Below are positions 61,460 through 64,000 of a stretch of 64,000 nt of DNA, piece after piece. The translations under genes and the position numbers were made by a program. Location: the NCBI RefSeq assembly GCF_021502725.1, contig NZ_JAKFFS010000001.1:1-64000 (forward strand), given 5' to 3'. Numbering within the stretch: position 1 is the first letter of the stretch; every line of letters starts with the position of its first letter. The notes beneath the pieces were generated by a model, which worked only from the letters and a program-made list of their open reading frames with translations, did no database searches and was not told where the DNA came from. The DNA comes from Dyadobacter sp. CY345. GTDB lineage: Bacteria > Bacteroidota > Bacteroidia > Cytophagales > Spirosomataceae.

Positions 61460-62230
61460 TTAACAGTAGCCCATGATTTTATAAATCACGATGCCTACCA
61501 GCTCTCTGAACAAAAGCTGAGAATATCCGAGTACTTCCGGGCTTGGAATAAAATATTCCTTGATCTGTGTATCATAACTGTTGCCATAAAAATCGGCAGG
61601 GAATTGATCTGTTTTAATGCCTGCTTTTTCAAAACACCCCACAGAACGGCGCATATGGAAAGCTGATGTGATCAGTAAATAATCTTTTCCTGGGAATTTC
61701 CGGTTTAGTATTTGAGCCGTAAACAACGCGTTTTCTCTCGTGTTTCTTGCTTCCTGTTCCAAAATAATGTCCTGCGGATCCACTCCCCATTGCACTAGAA
61801 ACTTTGCTGTTTGCTGGGCTTCTCCTTTTCCGATATCAGTAAATTGTTTTCCGCTGGCTCCGGTTATAATTATTTTTTTGATTTTTCCTGCTTTGTATAA
61901 CTCGTAAGTTTGCAAAATCCGGTCGGCATGAAGTCCTAAGCCAGCATCAGAAGATAGCTCAGGAATGTTTATCAATCCGCCGGTGAGCAAAATACCGACG
62001 TCATAGGTTTTACTTACTGCGTTTACCTTGACAGGTTTATATTCCCACCAGACAAATGCCTTATTGATCAGAAAAGAATTGGATATTAAAAACAGAATTA
62101 CAAAAGAAAGAATGAGTGCATTTTTTTTATGTTTAGGTTTGTTTGTTCTAAGCGCATAAAGTAAAAGTATAAGACTGATGCTTAGCGGCATCAACAGGAA
62201 ATCGATTGTCTTGGATAGAAAAAAAAACAT
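61460..62230 (-). CDS. YdcF/SanA-type DUF218 membrane protein
   Basis: 256 residues. Two membrane helices at the N-terminus (about 5-25 and 34-55) anchor a periplasmic DUF218 domain. ADRILQTYELYKAGKIKKII and the ITGASGKQFTDIGKGEAQQT block hold conserved residues, and ARNTRENALFTAQIL and LLITSAFHMRRSVG follow. ElyC/SanA/YdcF relatives take part in cell-envelope polymer assembly; the exact step is unclear. It converges on pfkA without an obvious terminator between them. Confidence 0.9.
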   Translation of the reverse strand: MFFFLSKTIDFLLMPLSISLILLLYALRTNKPKHKKNALILSFVILFLISNSFLINKAFVWWEYKPVKVNAVSKTYDVGILLTGGLINIPELSSDAGLGLHADRILQTYELYKAGKIKKIIITGASGKQFTDIGKGEAQQTAKFLVQWGVDPQDIILEQEARNTRENALFTAQILNRKFPGKDYLLITSAFHMRRSVGCFEKAGIKTDQFPADFYGNSYDTQIKEYFIPSPEVLGYSQLLFRELVGIVIYKIMGYC

Positions 62231-62334
62231 TTGGGTACGAAGCTGGTAGAAGTAAGCGTTTTGATTTTAATTTTGTGTTCAGGTCACGATTTAGCTTAAT
62301 AATTAAACAGTTCATAATGATCCCTCATTTTCAA

Positions 62335-63744
62335 ATGAAAAAAATAACGCACACAGCAGTTTTTACTTTGTTATTTATTATAAGTTCAGTCATATACTCT
62401 TTTGGTCAGGGATACCGCATCGAGGCGACTTTGAAAGGTGTTAAGGATAGCTCTTTTGTTTTAGGCCATTATAGTTACAGCAACAAGCAATTTGTTGCGA
62501 AAGATACCGCGAAGGCTGATGCCAACGGCCACATGGTCTTTGAAGGTAAAACAAACCTGCCTGGCGGTCTTTATCTTTTGCTTTTTCCTGGAAATCAGAA
62601 GTGGATCGAGATTGTTTATTCAGGAAAAGAGACAAGCTTTTCCATGGAAACGGATACCGCGAGTTTGGTTGAAAGCATGGTTGTTAAAGGCTCAAAAGAT
62701 AATCAGCTTTTTTATGCGTATCAGAGAGAGTTGAAAAAAGGAGTTCAGCAAATGGAGGCGCTGAATAAAAATAGTTCCGCTTATGGACCTGCAAAAATGA
62801 AAGCGGCACAGGATAATTTTAAGGCGTATCGGGATAAATTTTTTAAAGAAAACTCCGATTCTTTTACTATCAAATTGTTCAAAATGTCGAGCGAGCCGGA
62901 GGTTCCTGCTGCGCCAAAACTGGCAAATGGAAAAACGGATTCCCTCTGGGTTTTTAATTATTATAAAAAGCATTATTGGGACGAGATCGATTTTGCGGAT
63001 GATAGAATTTTACGTACTCCCTTTCTGGAAGCAAAAATTGATCGCTACATCAAAAACCTGGTTGTACAAACGCCTGATTCTTTAATCAAAGATACCGACT
63101 GGCTGGTGGCAAAAGCATCTGCGAATAAGGATGTGAAATCGTATGTTGTATTTTACATAATTAACCAATATGAAAATCCTAAGACGGTAGGAACTGAGGC
63201 ACTCTGGGTTCATATGGCGAATAAATATTATCTGTCAGGTGATATGGGAATTTCTGACGATGCTAAAAAACGTATCTCCGATAAGGTCAATACGCTAAAA
63301 GATGTATTGGTAAACAAAACTTTCCCGCCTTTGCCGATCACGGATGCAACAGGAAAAAAGATCAATTTACAGGCAATCGATGCGAGTTATACGGTTTTGT
63401 TTTTTTACGCGGCTACATGCGGACATTGCAAGGAGGCTTCTCCGGTATTGAAATCTTTTTATGACAAAAATAAAGCAGACGGTGTGAAAGTCATAGCCAT
63501 CGATACCGAACATAACCAGGACGAATGGAAATCATTTGTAAAAACATATCATCTGGAAGAGCTCATCAATGGTTTTGATCCGCTTAACCAAGTTGATTTT
63601 AACAAAAAATATGATGTGGTAACGACGCCGACGATTTATGTTTTAGATAAAAATAAAAAGATCATTGCCCGTAAAATGCCCGTGGAGCAGCTGGACGATT
63701 TCTTAAATTATTATAAGAAAAAACAACTGGCTTCTACCAAATAA
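62335..63744 (+). CDS. TlpA-type thioredoxin-fold secreted protein (DUF4369)
   Basis: About 469 residues from the ATG at 62335, which starts the signal peptide MKKITHTAVFTLLFIISSVI ending SFGQ; an ATG at 62317 is also possible, while the ORF's first ATG would overlap the YdcF gene. The N-terminal part (YRIEATLKGVKDSSFVLGHY) is a DUF4369-like beta domain, then a helical middle. The thioredoxin domain starts at about residue 350 and has an intact CxxC (ATCGHCKEASPVLKSF) with cis-Pro in TTPTIYVLD. It probably keeps outer-membrane or periplasmic cysteines reduced. Confidence 0.88.
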   Translation: MKKITHTAVFTLLFIISSVIYSFGQGYRIEATLKGVKDSSFVLGHYSYSNKQFVAKDTAKADANGHMVFEGKTNLPGGLYLLLFPGNQKWIEIVYSGKETSFSMETDTASLVESMVVKGSKDNQLFYAYQRELKKGVQQMEALNKNSSAYGPAKMKAAQDNFKAYRDKFFKENSDSFTIKLFKMSSEPEVPAAPKLANGKTDSLWVFNYYKKHYWDEIDFADDRILRTPFLEAKIDRYIKNLVVQTPDSLIKDTDWLVAKASANKDVKSYVVFYIINQYENPKTVGTEALWVHMANKYYLSGDMGISDDAKKRISDKVNTLKDVLVNKTFPPLPITDATGKKINLQAIDASYTVLFFYAATCGHCKEASPVLKSFYDKNKADGVKVIAIDTEHNQDEWKSFVKTYHLEELINGFDPLNQVDFNKKYDVVTTPTIYVLDKNKKIIARKMPVEQLDDFLNYYKKKQLASTK

Positions 63745-63755
63745 TATAACTTTTG

Positions 63756-63804
63756 AAAACAAAGAAACTCCGCAAAATCTGGTTTTGCGGAGTTTCTTTG
63801 TTTT
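63756..63804. terminator. Bidirectional terminator with a 22-bp perfect stem
   Basis: Bases 63756-63777 pair perfectly with 63783-63804 (5-nt loop), between the TlpA-like gene and the lactonase-family gene. Confidence 0.9.
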
Positions 63805-63833
63805 TGGTCGAATCAGATTTTTACCAACTCTTT

Positions 63834-64000
63834 TTATAAAAATGCGATACAAATAGGCAGTTTCACTGATATGCTTTCATGTTTGAAAGTTAGCTTTCCT
63901 GTTTTAGGATTGATCTCATAGACCACAAGATTATCCTTGTCCTGATTCGCTACAATCATATATTTTCCCGACGGATCAATATTAAAATCCCGCGGCGTTT
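63834..64000 (-). CDS. Lactonase-family beta-propeller protein, C-terminal fragment
   Basis: The minus strand from the window edge reads TPRDFNIDPSGKYMIVANQD, then KDNLVVYEINPKTGKLTFKH, and ends CIAFL at a TAA (63834-63836). This matches the last blade of the lactonase family (PF10282), with 6-phosphogluconolactonase-type enzymes as the best-known members. The rest of the gene lies outside the window, so its size, signal peptide and precise role cannot be seen. Confidence 0.8.
   Translation of the reverse strand, partial: TPRDFNIDPSGKYMIVANQDKDNLVVYEINPKTGKLTFKHESISVKLPICIAFL

Noticed and set aside
62206..62334. Extended N-terminus of the TlpA-type gene
   Set aside because: It overlaps the divergent YdcF gene and would place the signal peptide in the interior of the protein; ATGs at 62317 or 62335 give a normal secretion signal.

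Overview
The window comes from a Bacteroidota chromosome, most likely the Cytophagales and plausibly a Dyadobacter-like organism (inference from gene content, no search was run). The signs are a SusC/SusD pair, a type IX secretion (T9SS) C-terminal sorting domain, many lipoproteins, DUF1080, DUF4432 and DUF4142 families, and TAnnTTTG-type -7 promoter boxes. Coding density is high, with short AT-rich gaps and strong bidirectional hairpin terminators at convergent gene ends.

Layout. 1-430: end of an rRNA operon (23S 3' end, 5S, terminator). 598-9413: YjbQ, a very large secreted glycan-binding glycosidase with five CBM6-like repeats and a T9SS tail, an ASCH plus winged-helix protein, a response regulator paired with a macro-domain protein, and an MFS exporter. 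9527-16792: hydrolases, a SHOCT protein, ferritin-like stress proteins (DUF2383, DUF4142), an LpxR-type lipid A deacylase, topoisomerase IB and a second lone receiver. 16994-23111: a CrtI-like FAD oxidoreductase with a formylglycine-generating-enzyme-like lipoprotein, an RBBP9-type hydrolase, YceI, a GH130-like enzyme and a fasciclin protein.

23497-31874 is the most coherent accessory region: eight same-strand genes (DUF1080 hydrolase, three TIM-barrel sugar isomerase/epimerase-type enzymes, an alpha/beta hydrolase, a DUF4432 epimerase-like protein, a cupin and a Gfo/Idh/MocA oxidoreductase). Together they look like a sugar or glycoside catabolic route through keto intermediates. Directly after it lies an HUH (Y1) transposase of the REP-associated type, flanked by paired-hairpin repeats that also occur at 25.2 kb and 54.7 kb.

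32762-45000: DUF4136 and DUF2490 proteins, a thioredoxin-fold protein without CxxC, a 984-residue FAD plus Fe-S oxidoreductase, a beta-barrel protein and the SusC/SusD pair. 45638-50251: a threonine operon in which a nucleotidyltransferase-HEPN pair (MNT-HEPN) is inserted between thrA and thrB, with overlapping stop/start codons, followed by an IscA/HesB protein. 50491-64000: an NDP-sugar nucleotidyltransferase, an SGNH hydrolase, modABC, an aminotransferase with tyrA, a Uma2 protein, a YfhO membrane protein, pfkA, a YdcF-type protein, a TlpA-type thioredoxin lipoprotein or secreted protein, and the C-terminus of a lactonase-family beta-propeller.

No tRNA gene, CRISPR array, prophage or complete classical IS element was recognised. 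All assignments come from reading motifs by eye.
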